Source of the DNA: DASVVT01 sp036386415
Lineage (GTDB): Bacteria > Acidobacteriota > Blastocatellia > Pyrinomonadales > Pyrinomonadaceae
Reading direction: 5' to 3'
DNA: 64,000 nt
Assembly: GCA_036386415.1 (NCBI GenBank)
Contig: DASVVT010000095.1
Coordinates: 18,202 to 82,201 of the forward strand
Below, in pieces: positions 8,609 through 16,125 of this stretch (its first letter is position 1; the number at the start of each line of letters is the position of its first letter). The translations under genes and the position numbers were made by a program. Under the pieces are notes generated by a model, which was not told the DNA's origin, did not search any database, and worked only from the letters and a program-made list of their open reading frames with translations.

Positions 8609-10336
8609 GTGAAGAAAAGATTCTCGTCCGCTTTGGTGGCGTTGCTCTTCGTCGCTCTCACGCTGCCGTCTTTTGTCTTCGCACAACAGACGCCGAATCA
8701 GGGTCGCAGCGCGGGGTCGGAGACATCGCGCCCCTCGACCACGACCGCGCCGCCACCACCCGCGCGGCGCAGCACGCGAGCGCGTGCGGCAACGAGCGTT
8801 ACGGCAGCCGTCGAGCAGGACTTCAGTGAAGCTCTGACGATCATTCAAGAGAACTACGTTGATGGCCGGAAGCTCGATTACAACAGCGTCTTCAAATCGT
8901 CGATCATCGGCATGCTGCGTTCGCTCGATCCGCACTCGAACTATTATGATCGCGAAGAGTTCGACGAGCTGAAGACCGACCAGCGCTCCGAATACTTTGG
9001 CATCGGCGCGTCGATCCAGAATCAGACCATCAAGGATCAGACGGACACATACATTCTTGCGACCTTCGAGGACTCACCCGCCTCGCGCTCCGGCCTGCGC
9101 TTCGGCGACAAGATCGTCGAGGTCGATGGGCAGAAGATGAGCGGCAAGACCTCCCTGGAGGTGCGCGATAAGATCAGGGGCCCGCGCGGCTCGACCGTCA
9201 AGCTTAAGATCGAGCGCGCTTCTGATGGTCAACTCCAAACGGTCGATTTGATACGCGATGCCGTGCCCCAGCCTTCGATTCCAGACTGGTACATGCTCAA
9301 GGAGGGCGTCGGCTACATAGACATGACGCACGGCTTCAACTACACGACCTCCGACGAGTTGCAGAATGCGCTCGATAGTCTACATGCCAAGGGGATGACG
9401 GCGCTCGTGCTCGACCTGCGGAATAATCCGGGCGGGTTTTTAGACCAGGCGATTCGCGTCGCAGAGAAGTTCTTGCAGAACGGCCAGCCGATTCTGACGC
9501 AGAAGGGGCGCAACGGATTCGGAGACCGCAGCTACCGCTCGGACAACCTTTCGCCCGATCCGGTTCCGCTCGTCATCCTCGTCAACGGCAATACAGCCTC
9601 TGCCTCCGAGATCGTGTCGGGCGCGATGCAGGATCACGACCGCGCGCTGATCGTCGGTCAGACGACCTTCGGCAAGGGGCTCGTGCAGAGCATCATCCCA
9701 TTGGAATACGGCGCGGGGCTGACCCTGACTTCCGCCAAATACTACACACCTTCGGGGCGCTTGATCCAGCGCGACTATTCAAACGGCGGCTTCTACGATT
9801 ACTACACGCGCGGCGGCTCGAACCGTCTCGACAACAAGAACACGCAGCCGAAGCCGACGGGGCCGCAAAGCCGTACGGATACGGGGCGCGTCGTCTATGG
9901 CGGCGGCGGTATAGAGCCAGACGAAGCGGTGCAGCCGCGTACGATCAACGCCGCGCAGACGCGCCTGCTGAATCCCATCTTCGCCTTCTCGCGCGAGCTG
10001 GTGAACGGTCGGATCGCGGGCTTCGAGTCCTACAAGGTGCAGCGTGCGATTGATTACAATCATCAGCTCGAAGCGACGGATTTCCCCGTCACGGATGCGC
10101 TCTTCAAGGCGTTCAAGGATTTCGTCCTCAAAGAGCCGACGTGGAATGCGACCGCCGCAAATCTCGACCGTAATCGTGATTTCATACGGCTTCAACTGCG
10201 CTTCAACATCATCACCGCCGCCTATGGCCGTGTCACGGCAGATCAAGTGACCGTGCGCGATGATCCGCAGGTCTCGAAAGCCATCGAGTTGATGCCGCGC
10301 GCGCGCGAGCTGGCGATGACTGCCATGAAAAAGTAA
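8609..10336 (+). CDS. S41 C-terminal processing protease (CtpA/Prc-like)
   Basis: A 575-residue exported protease. A signal peptide (about 1-25, ending VFAQ) and a Pro/Thr/Arg-rich linker precede a PDZ domain (about 125-210; YFGIGASI, GDKIVEVDGQKMSG). The S41 catalytic domain has the nucleophile serine in NTASASEIVSGA and the base lysine in TFGKGLVQ. The family degrades or trims periplasmic proteins, recognising exposed C-termini through the PDZ. The C-terminal 150 residues are specific to this subgroup. It starts with GTG. The upstream structured leader suggests possible transcriptional control. Confidence 0.93.
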   Translation: MKKRFSSALVALLFVALTLPSFVFAQQTPNQGRSAGSETSRPSTTTAPPPPARRSTRARAATSVTAAVEQDFSEALTIIQENYVDGRKLDYNSVFKSSIIGMLRSLDPHSNYYDREEFDELKTDQRSEYFGIGASIQNQTIKDQTDTYILATFEDSPASRSGLRFGDKIVEVDGQKMSGKTSLEVRDKIRGPRGSTVKLKIERASDGQLQTVDLIRDAVPQPSIPDWYMLKEGVGYIDMTHGFNYTTSDELQNALDSLHAKGMTALVLDLRNNPGGFLDQAIRVAEKFLQNGQPILTQKGRNGFGDRSYRSDNLSPDPVPLVILVNGNTASASEIVSGAMQDHDRALIVGQTTFGKGLVQSIIPLEYGAGLTLTSAKYYTPSGRLIQRDYSNGGFYDYYTRGGSNRLDNKNTQPKPTGPQSRTDTGRVVYGGGGIEPDEAVQPRTINAAQTRLLNPIFAFSRELVNGRIAGFESYKVQRAIDYNHQLEATDFPVTDALFKAFKDFVLKEPTWNATAANLDRNRDFIRLQLRFNIITAAYGRVTADQVTVRDDPQVSKAIELMPRARELAMTAMKK

Positions 10337-10456
10337 AGATTTGTCCGTGGTCAGTTGTCCGTTGTTTGTGCTGCACGAGGCTTGCTGTCTGAAGATCAGG
10401 CATTCAAGTTACCATAGCGAACAACGGACAACTGACGACTGACCATGGATAAATCT
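10337..10456. repeat. intergenic hairpin, family C (GTCCGTGGTCAGT arms), copy 1
   Basis: Arms made of TGTCCGT/GGTCAGT-type units at 10337-10365 and 10421-10456. The loop contains a segment (CTGAAGATCAGGCATTCAAG) that recurs in inverted, slightly changed form in the loop at 39830, so the whole element and not only its arms is related. Confidence 0.8.
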
Positions 10457-10465
10457 TTCTCTTCT

Positions 10466-11095
10466 TCACGGAGCCATTTTGACAGCCGGATTGCTCCAGG
10501 CGCTCTGCCCGCCGGAGCCGACGGCTGCGACCCTGAACCAGTATTTTGATCCGCTGGTCAATCCTGTGACGGTGTGTTTTGAAGCGGTCACGACGGCCAC
10601 CTGTGTCCATGAGTCATCCTTGGGCGGGTTCGGGCTGCTCTGCACGATGTAGCTTTGCGCGCTTTGTTTGGCGTTCCACACGAGGTCTATCTCCCCTTCG
10701 TGGTCGCCCATCGTCGGGGTGATGGTATTGGGTGTGTCCGGCACGAAATTAGAGGAGGTAGCGGGGGTTCGCACGTCCATGCCTGCGCTCAGGATGATAT
10801 TTTCTTTGCCCCCGCTGGCGGCATTAACAAAGCTCGCGAGCCTTGTCATCGCATCGTCCAGCGTATCCACTTTCTCTTCCAGAATGGCTGTCCGCTGCTT
10901 GGAGAGGGCGCGGGCTTCCAGGGCGTCCGCGTTGGCCTGTTCCAGAGTGTCTATGCTGGCTGTAATATCACTCAGCGGGGGTACAGGGTTAGGGAAGGTA
11001 GCGCTCATGGTCGTCATCGCTTCGACGATCTGCCGCGCGCGTGCGATCTTTTCCGTGACTGAGAGCTTGCGAAAATTGAGTTTAACCTGTGCCAT
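10466..11095 (-). CDS. protein with helical N-terminus and C-terminal fibronectin III domain
   Basis: Residues 1-100 are helical with a coiled-coil-like stretch (ALEARALSKQRTAILEEKVD). Residues about 120-205 are one FN3 domain (IDLVWNAKQSAQSYIVQ, TQVAVVTASKHTVTG, KYWFRVAAVGSGGQSAWS). There is no signal peptide, so it is probably a cytosolic or non-classically exported binding protein. GAGGAG lies just upstream of the start. The function is unknown. Upstream lies the 21-bp tandem array and then the attC cluster. Confidence 0.75.
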   Translation of the reverse strand: MAQVKLNFRKLSVTEKIARARQIVEAMTTMSATFPNPVPPLSDITASIDTLEQANADALEARALSKQRTAILEEKVDTLDDAMTRLASFVNAASGGKENIILSAGMDVRTPATSSNFVPDTPNTITPTMGDHEGEIDLVWNAKQSAQSYIVQSSPNPPKDDSWTQVAVVTASKHTVTGLTSGSKYWFRVAAVGSGGQSAWSNPAVKMAP

Positions 11096-11276
11096 TGTGA
11101 TGCTCCTCTCGTGGGAGAAAAATAGATAAAGCCAAATGGCAATGTTCTATGGAACGTAAGGCAGTACGTATTTGAGGTACGTGGCAGCGGTACGTCAGGA
11201 TGCGCCGAGGATACGCCCCTCTTGCCCTCGCGCGCAAGCTTTTGTCAGGAGGCTGATAGCCATCGTCGCCGGAGTT

Positions 11277-11606
11277 ATGGGGATGGACTTGCAACCTGCC
11301 ACGACGGGAATGCAATCCGGCACGACCGCCACGCAGGCCGCAACGACCGTCACAGAGTCAGGAACGATTGCTCTCGCTTCTGGAAGCATGGACATTCAAG
11401 CGGCAACCACCGCCAACGGAGTCAGCACGACGGCTCTGGAATCGGCGACGATGGGTTTAGTTTTGGGAACGACCGCCGTAGCTTCAGGAACGATGGGTTC
11501 AGCTTCGGCAACGACGGCCCTCACAGCGAAGTCAGCCGGAATTGCTTCAAATCCCGCGCGCATAACTCCTGCGCAGCCGCGAAGGGCTTTCCCGCGGGCT
11601 GGCTAA
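11277..11606 (+). CDS. possible Ser/Thr-rich heptad-repeat ORF
   Basis: A 109-residue frame (an in-frame TTG lies at 11172) in which 11-12 consecutive 21-bp units encode seven-residue repeats of the pattern S-G/A-T-T-A-x-x. GGAG lies close before the ATG. Two other frames are also partly open because the unit has few stops, so coding is not proven. No family is recognised and it may be only a minisatellite. Confidence 0.3.
   Translation: MGMDLQPATTGMQSGTTATQAATTVTESGTIALASGSMDIQAATTANGVSTTALESATMGLVLGTTAVASGTMGSASATTALTAKSAGIASNPARITPAQPRRAFPRAG
11295..11546. repeat. 21-bp tandem array (about 11-12 units)
   Basis: Consecutive degenerate 21-bp units of the type TCAGGAACGATGGGTTCAGC start at 11295, 11316, 11337, 11358 and so on, with exact spacing to 11525 and one decayed unit after that. 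Divergence between units is high but the period is strictly kept, as expected if a heptad protein frame is under selection. Confidence 0.8.
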
Positions 11607-11730
11607 ACCGCTGCAAAGACAATGATTTAGCCCCAAATCAACGCCACCCTGGTGAGTTCCGCGAGGTGCAACATGTTGCCAGCTTACCAGTACGTAAAGG
11701 ATAACCTGGGCAAAAATAAGGGTTGAGCTT

Positions 11731-11870
11731 TACTATCGATAGCGCTAAAAGTCGTCTCTCAGAACGATTAGACCGGCCACTAGCGGTAATCCATGCCCAC
11801 AAGGGTGTTAGGCCGCCACTGGCGGTAAAAGTCGCCAATTGACGTAAAATACCGCCACTGGCGGTCTAAT
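11731..11870. repeat. 20-bp palindrome-containing tandem repeats at the edge of the attC cluster
   Basis: Seven units of about 20 bp. The best preserved contain the palindrome CCGCCACTGGCGG or a variant, at 11774, 11813 and 11852, exactly 39 bp apart; weaker related units lie halfway between. The units often end in TAAAA or TAAT. They may be binding sites or remnants of a mobile-element end. Confidence 0.6.
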
Positions 11871-12083
11871 AATAGGTATGTCTCCGCTTCGCTTTAGCTC
11901 ACAGTTGATTCCCGCCGCGCCTCTGTTGTGTAATGATGACGTTGAGGAGATCGTTGAATGGCTGATTGAATACCGATGAGAGTTGAATCAACCCGTCTTG
12001 AAAGGACATGGCATTCTGCGTCAGCTATCATGTCGCAAGTTAGAAGGATCAGGCGTTCGGCGCGGCGGATGAAGGAGCTACAA
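11871..12083. other. non-coding remnant before the first attC
   Basis: No supportable ORF. Only very short frames (11 and 28 codons) exist on the + strand, and the minus-strand frame starts inside the attC. This is the body of the first cassette or the pre-array spacer; its left boundary cannot be fixed. Confidence 0.4.
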
Positions 12084-12190
12084 CATAACAACTCATTGAA
12101 CCCAAGCCCGCGATAGCAATCTTTCATGGTGCTTCCTCTGATGTAAATTGGGTGCTGCTCGCTCGCGCCCGGTTAATTCGAGCGTTAGGC
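12084..12190 (+). repeat. attC site 1
   Basis: It starts ACATAAC-AACTCATTGAACCC and ends CCGGTTAATTCGAGCGTTAGGC, with the R' box GTTAGGC at 12184-12190. Total length is about 107 bp. The R'' box does not complement any nearby upstream GTTRRRY, so the first cassette is probably incomplete. Confidence 0.8.
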
Positions 12191-12368
12191 CGCTTCGCAT
12201 ACAATGAGAGATGAGGCTTGAGCAATGAAGCGAGAAAAGCGAGTGCAGAGTTGAATGATAAAACCAAAGGGCGGCCTAACAACTCATTCGACCGGAGCGG
12301 AATCAGCTTGTCTTTGATCGAGAACTTGGGTGCTATTCGATGATTCTTCCCGCCCGGTCAATTCGGGC
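12185..12368 (+). mobile_element. ORF-less integron cassette (cassette 2)
   Basis: This cassette starts TTAGGCCGC, and its own attC begins GCGGCCTAAC, an exact 10-bp complement as expected when a circular cassette re-opens at G/TTRRRY. The 83-bp body has no ORF. Such cassettes may carry promoters or small RNAs, or nothing. Confidence 0.75.
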
Positions 12369-12375
12369 GTTAGGC
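12274..12375 (+). repeat. attC site 2
   Basis: R'' GCCTAAC at 12274-12280, conserved AACTCATTCGACCGGAGCG, a central variable part, CCCGGTCAATTCGGGC, and R' GTTAGGC at 12369-12375. Length 102 bp. Confidence 0.88.
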
Positions 12376-12382
12376 GTCTGTG

Positions 12383-12410
12383 TTGACATATTTCTCAGAT
12401 ATAGGAGAAT
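12383..12410 (+). promoter_or_regulatory. cassette-borne promoter (cassette 3)
   Basis: TTGACA at 12383-12388, a 16-bp spacer and GAGAAT at 12405-12410, 15 bp before the first ATG of the cassette. The -35 is perfect and the -10 is 4/6. It would let the cassette be expressed without an integron promoter. Confidence 0.5.
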
Positions 12411-12425
12411 GTGAGCGGAGGTGTT

Positions 12426-12587
12426 ATGAAAAGAGCCAAAGATATTAAAGAACTCAAAGTTGAACGCCCGCCACGCGCCAAAGTCTCCGAAAAGGACGCT
12501 TTGAAGCGGATGAAAGAATTTTCCAAACGGAAGGAGCAATTCCTTGCCACTGCTCGAACGGGTAAGAGTCGAAGTGTACGTTCCTGA
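12426..12587 (+). CDS. 53-residue basic protein, first gene of an overlapping cassette pair
   Basis: MKRAKDIKELKVERPP and on, a lysine/arginine-rich helical protein of 53 residues. It ends 44 bp inside the next gene in another frame. A small basic protein overlapping a second gene resembles an antitoxin-toxin order or a translationally coupled pair, but neither protein has a recognised domain. Expected product and function are unknown. Confidence 0.6.
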   Translation: MKRAKDIKELKVERPPRAKVSEKDALKRMKEFSKRKEQFLATARTGKSRSVRS

Positions 12588-12876
12588 TTTGCCCGCCGCT
12601 TCCTATCGCAATCTGCTTCTATCTTTCGAGGAGGAATTCACGTATGCGTTCGGTGGTTGCACGATCGTGCGCGGGCTAGATGGTAATTATCTATCTCAAG
12701 CGGGCGTGAAAACTCCAGACCGCATCAATTTAATCTATACGGATTTGCCGCTTGCGCTCTCCACCAATTTTAAGAGTGTGGCTCGTTACGCGGATGAGTT
12801 GAAACAGGCGGCAGTTGAGGTATTGGCTGAAGAAGCAGTTTTGGTGGCAGTAACGCCGGTTTATCATGCGATGTGA
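12544..12876 (+). CDS. 110-residue cassette protein, overlaps the preceding small gene
   Basis: A soluble protein starting at TTG, with AAGGAG 6 bp upstream inside the first gene. The sequence MPLLERVRVEVYVPDLP, the mixed alpha/beta pattern and a conserved-looking centre (EEFTYAFGGCTIVRGLDGNYLS) suggest a folded domain. I do not recognise the family. The 44-bp overlap implies coupled translation with the 53-residue protein, and both sit in one cassette, so they probably act together. Confidence 0.7.
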   Translation: MPLLERVRVEVYVPDLPAASYRNLLLSFEEEFTYAFGGCTIVRGLDGNYLSQAGVKTPDRINLIYTDLPLALSTNFKSVARYADELKQAAVEVLAEEAVLVAVTPVYHAM

Positions 12877-12890
12877 TGCTTCACGACGCC

Positions 12891-12992
12891 GCCTAACTAC
12901 TCATTGAACCGGAGCGCGAGTTAGCTTGCGTTTCATCGAGAACTTGTCTGTGATGGCGTTGCGTGCGCGCCCGGTTAATTCGGGCGTTAGAC
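12891..12992 (+). repeat. attC site 3
   Basis: R'' GCCTAAC (complement of the cassette start TTAGGC), ACTCATTGAACCGGAGCGCG, CGCGCCCGGTTAATTCGGGC, and R' GTTAGAC at 12986-12992. Length 102 bp. Confidence 0.9.
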
Positions 12993-13074
12993 GGAACAAT
13001 CTTGAACTGTTGTTGTCTAAATTGTCGAGAAATAGAAGCTAGCATGTATGAAACTGGGGGCGAGGTAATCTAAC

Positions 13075-13644
13075 ATGAACATGAAGAAGTTACTTTTATC
13101 CGTCGTTATTGCTTGCAGCCTTGTAACGGGTGTGCCATCTCAAGGCCAAAAGAATCGCCGTGCTGGAGTTCTAGTAAATTCCAACAAGCCTGCGGTGTTC
13201 ATTTCCTTCTTGCGTACGACTGATCTTGAGCCGCTCGGAACAGGCTACGGGCGAAAGCATCTCTTATTTCGTATCACAAACAATACTCAGTGGGCGATTT
13301 GGCTTGAAATGAGCGGCGTGCCTAAAGAATATGGCGATGCGGCTCTTTTCTACACAATCGAGGATAAGGACAAAGGCGAAATACAAATTGACTCTCGATG
13401 CCACGTCTGCTCTGTAAATCCAGTTGGGGCAGGTCGCTCCGTTATCTTTTCCATTCCAGCGGATTACGCTAGCCAGGACAGACGCCTACGAATCACGTAC
13501 TCTTTTGCGTGGGAGCGCGATAATGAAACTGATGGCGGCTCTTACTCAATACACTCAGTCACGTTCTATTTCAGCTATTTGCCGAACTCCGCTTTGCCAA
13601 CAACAGTTCCGTCTAACAACTCATTCAACCCGACGCCTCGATAG
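13075..13644 (+). CDS. exported cassette protein of unknown function
   Basis: 189 residues with a Sec signal peptide (MNMKKLLLSVVIACSLVTG, cleavage near GVPSQGQ). The mature part is beta-rich with two close cysteines (CHVC) and ends in the attC: the last codons and the TAG at 13642 lie inside the recombination site. No family recognised. AT content is higher than in neighbouring chromosomal genes, consistent with transfer. Confidence 0.75.
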   Translation: MNMKKLLLSVVIACSLVTGVPSQGQKNRRAGVLVNSNKPAVFISFLRTTDLEPLGTGYGRKHLLFRITNNTQWAIWLEMSGVPKEYGDAALFYTIEDKDKGEIQIDSRCHVCSVNPVGAGRSVIFSIPADYASQDRRLRITYSFAWERDNETDGGSYSIHSVTFYFSYLPNSALPTTVPSNNSFNPTPR

Positions 13645-13718
13645 CATCCTTTTCATCATGCTTCCTCTGATGTAGATTGAATGGCTGCGCTTGGCGCGGG
13701 TTAATTCGGGCGTTATGC
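13611..13718 (+). repeat. attC site 4
   Basis: GTTCCGTCTAAC ending at 13617 is an exact 12-bp complement of the cassette start GTTAGACGGAAC at 12986, direct evidence of cassette structure. R' is GTTATGC at 13712-13718. Length 108 bp. Confidence 0.92.
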
Positions 13719-13740
13719 CGCCCCGCTTAACTATCACAGT

Positions 13741-14223
13741 ATGAAATGGCCGAAACGTAAATATGTGCTATTGATCGTAGGGTTTCTTCTATTGTCCCTG
13801 CTTGGCTATCTCGCTTACATTCTGTTTGTACAAGAACAATATGTCGTCACAACGCTTGATGCCGGTGCAAATCGAGAGATCAGAATTTGGGCGGATACAT
13901 ATTTTGAAAATTGTCAGCGCTTCTATTATGAGATTCGGGTAAATGGTCAAGTCACAAGCCCTATCTCATTTATTGATTGTCAGTATGAAGAGCCTAAATT
14001 CAGATTGTTGTCTTCTAAAGACCGTAATTTAGTTGGTGTTGTCGAAGTTGCGCGGCCTGAAATTCTCGTGGTGATAAATGATTTCGCTTCTGGCGAAACA
14101 TGGCCTAGAGGAAATGATAAAGATTCTTGGGAGGAGAAGTTGAGTAGAGGAAGGCGCTTGAAGGACAGACTAAACGCAGATAATCCGCAGATGAACTTGG
14201 CGCTGAGTGATGAAGTGCCGTAA
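13741..14223 (+). CDS. membrane-anchored cassette protein of unknown function
   Basis: 160 residues: a basic N-terminus (MKWPKRKY), one membrane helix (about 9-30), then an extracytoplasmic domain of about 130 residues with two cysteines. No family is recognised. There is only a short gap after attC 4 and no clear Shine-Dalgarno sequence. Low GC compared with the chromosome. Confidence 0.75.
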   Translation: MKWPKRKYVLLIVGFLLLSLLGYLAYILFVQEQYVVTTLDAGANREIRIWADTYFENCQRFYYEIRVNGQVTSPISFIDCQYEEPKFRLLSSKDRNLVGVVEVARPEILVVINDFASGETWPRGNDKDSWEEKLSRGRRLKDRLNADNPQMNLALSDEVP

Positions 14224-14247
14224 CTTGAATGTGACTGCCGAAGGGCG

Positions 14248-14360
14248 GCATAACAACTCATTCAATCGGAGCGCGGGTTAGCATGCCTTTCATCAACCTC
14301 ACGCCCTGCGATGTAGGTTGTGTGGTCGCGTCGGCGGCGGGTGCATGCCGGGCTTTAGGC
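14248..14360 (+). repeat. attC site 5, 3' half degenerate
   Basis: GGGCGGCATAAC ending at 14254 is an exact complement of the cassette start GTTATGCCGCCC. The right half has lost the usual CCGGTTAATTCGGGC, and the R' box reads TTTAGGC at 14354-14360 in place of GTTAGGC. The site may no longer recombine. Confidence 0.75.
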
Positions 14361-14393
14361 GCTATTAGAATCGCTACCGTGCAGGCAAAATTT

Positions 14394-14423
14394 TTGCGTG
14401 GTAATGAGACAATACTTTATAAT
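14394..14423 (+). promoter_or_regulatory. cassette-borne promoter (cassette 6)
   Basis: TTGCGT at 14394-14399, an 18-bp spacer and a perfect TATAAT at 14418-14423. The gene starts 131 bp downstream, and most of the space between holds no ORF. Confidence 0.55.
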
Positions 14424-14554
14424 TTGCGCCATATTCAAAGGGTGTCACGCTGTTGTTTGGCACACACTCAATCAGAGCCGATTGGTCAGAATAAAATCGG
14501 CAACTGTAAATATAGCTCCGGCTCTAACTCACCACCATTCTGAAAGGAGTAATC

Positions 14555-15838
14555 ATGAGCAGAATTGAGAATCCCACCAGCAGTGAAAGCATAGGTTTGT
14601 TCAACAATGTCGCCTACACCCGGTATAAAGGTCTGTTCGTAGGCAGTACGATAGACGGTAATTTCGCTGTGCCTTACGAGATCACAACACCAACAAATCC
14701 TGCCGAAGGGAGCAGAACGTTCATCGTCGAGCCGCCGCACTTTTCTAGCGGGCTAGTCGCTCGCAACAGTTATCTGGGGCCCGGATTTCTTTGGAAAAGA
14801 GGGTTCAGCCACGTTTCGGTCGGTTACAGCAATGTCAATCTTCGCATCCTTAACCGCAATCCGGGTTTCCCGCTCATAATTAAGCGCGAGGCGATCACAG
14901 AGTTTCCTCCTTTTCCGGGTCATCCCAAGGAGATTACGGACGACAACATCTTGCGCGAGTTGGCGCTCACGCTGAAACAGAACCCGCTGCCTTTCTTGGG
15001 GGCGGTCCACCGACTCTACGGCATCGGCTTCTCCGATTCAGGCGATACTGTGCACCGCGTCTATGAGTTGTTCGGTCGGCAACTCTTCGACATCTCGTTC
15101 CCGTGCACGGCTAGCTACCTCCCGCCGGTCCAAGGGACGAAGATTATTGTCTTTAACACGGAGGCGGATTTCGATGTCCGCACTGTTCCTAACTCGTCTT
15201 TCAAGAACTATCGCTGGTATGCCGTCGCGGGTGCCCCGCACATACCGGACACGAGCTGCACTCGGATGACTTTCCACAATGGGCTGGCTGCTTACCCCGG
15301 GCCGCCTCCCGCTAACCCTGCGCCGCCCGTGGCCGGTACGACGCCGATCGATTGGATTCCATTTATCAAAGCACTGTTTGTGGCAGGCGATGATTGGGTC
15401 AGAGGCGACAAAAAGCCCCCGGCCAGTGCCGTACTGAAGGTTAACCCCAGAGGTCTTCTCGCTATGGATGTGGCACGTAATGCTATCGGGGGCATCCGCC
15501 ATCCTGCCTTAGCATTAAAAGAAGCCACCTTCATAGCGTCAGTCGTAAGAGGGAGGGGCTGGGACTTATTCGGCGCGTATTGTAACCCGAGGCAGTTAAA
15601 AGAGGACGGGTCTGACTATGAGACCTACAAGACTTCGTTCAGAAATGCCACGCAGGCATTATACGCAGCCGGATTCTTATTAAAAGAGGACCAGATCGTT
15701 CTTAATCAAAGAGCCGAGTTGACCGCGCCACCTCATCCGGAACCCGGCACATACACGATGAATTACCTGCGGAGGCTGTTCCCGAATCCAACTCCAACTA
15801 CTGACGAATGCGCATTGACTGCGCCGCCATCCAGCTAA
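14555..15838 (+). CDS. alpha/beta hydrolase-domain protein (cassette)
   Basis: 427 residues with the features of the alpha/beta hydrolase family that carries a GxSxSG nucleophile elbow: GFSDSG at 158-163 (S160 likely nucleophile) and a late histidine in YAVAGAPHIPD (H229). The acid is not certain; NTEADFD near 201-207 is a candidate. No signal peptide. A clear AAGGAG precedes the ATG. At 1.3 kb it is the largest gene in the array; cassettes usually hold shorter genes. The substrate is unknown. Confidence 0.7.
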   Translation: MSRIENPTSSESIGLFNNVAYTRYKGLFVGSTIDGNFAVPYEITTPTNPAEGSRTFIVEPPHFSSGLVARNSYLGPGFLWKRGFSHVSVGYSNVNLRILNRNPGFPLIIKREAITEFPPFPGHPKEITDDNILRELALTLKQNPLPFLGAVHRLYGIGFSDSGDTVHRVYELFGRQLFDISFPCTASYLPPVQGTKIIVFNTEADFDVRTVPNSSFKNYRWYAVAGAPHIPDTSCTRMTFHNGLAAYPGPPPANPAPPVAGTTPIDWIPFIKALFVAGDDWVRGDKKPPASAVLKVNPRGLLAMDVARNAIGGIRHPALALKEATFIASVVRGRGWDLFGAYCNPRQLKEDGSDYETYKTSFRNATQALYAAGFLLKEDQIVLNQRAELTAPPHPEPGTYTMNYLRRLFPNPTPTTDECALTAPPSS

Positions 15839-15962
15839 AGCGCAAGACCTGGGAGGGGCTGGCTAGAGTTTGCCGCCACGAAGTGTGTGCGGGATGTAAA
15901 GCGTTTACTAACAAAATTCGTCGGAGGCGCTTTGGTCAATAGCCTGAGCGCCTTCAATCCGC

Positions 15963-16062
15963 GCCTAACAACTCATTCAACCCGACCGGAGTTAACTTGG
16001 TCTTCACCGTCAACTTGTCTGTATCGGCGTTGTTGTTCGGCGGGTTAATTCGATTGTTAGAC
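15963..16062 (+). repeat. attC site 6
   Basis: GCGCCTAAC complements the cassette start (TTAGGCGC at 14355). AACTCATTCAACCCGACCGG, then CGGGTTAATTCGATT and R' GTTAGAC at 16056-16062. Length 100 bp. Confidence 0.9.
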
Positions 16063-16125
16063 TGCTCAGACTGGGATGGCAAATCGAAATCAATGGGGCA
16101 ACATCTCTTAGTGAAGGAGTACAGT

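Noticed and set aside
11731..11870. Short CRISPR array
   Set aside because: Period of 20 bp is too short and there are no spacers or cas genes.
11096..12084. Integron integrase or attI upstream of the array
   Set aside because: No frame with tyrosine-recombinase motifs; the lone GTTAGGC at 11807 does not match the first attC's R'' box.
11894..12127. 77-codon minus-strand ORF at attC 1
   Set aside because: It begins inside the attC, opposite to all cassette genes, and has no ribosome site.
15997..16125. Longer N-terminus for the 2H phosphoesterase
   Set aside because: The extension lies within attC 6, while the ATG at 16126 has a good ribosome site and gives the family's usual length.
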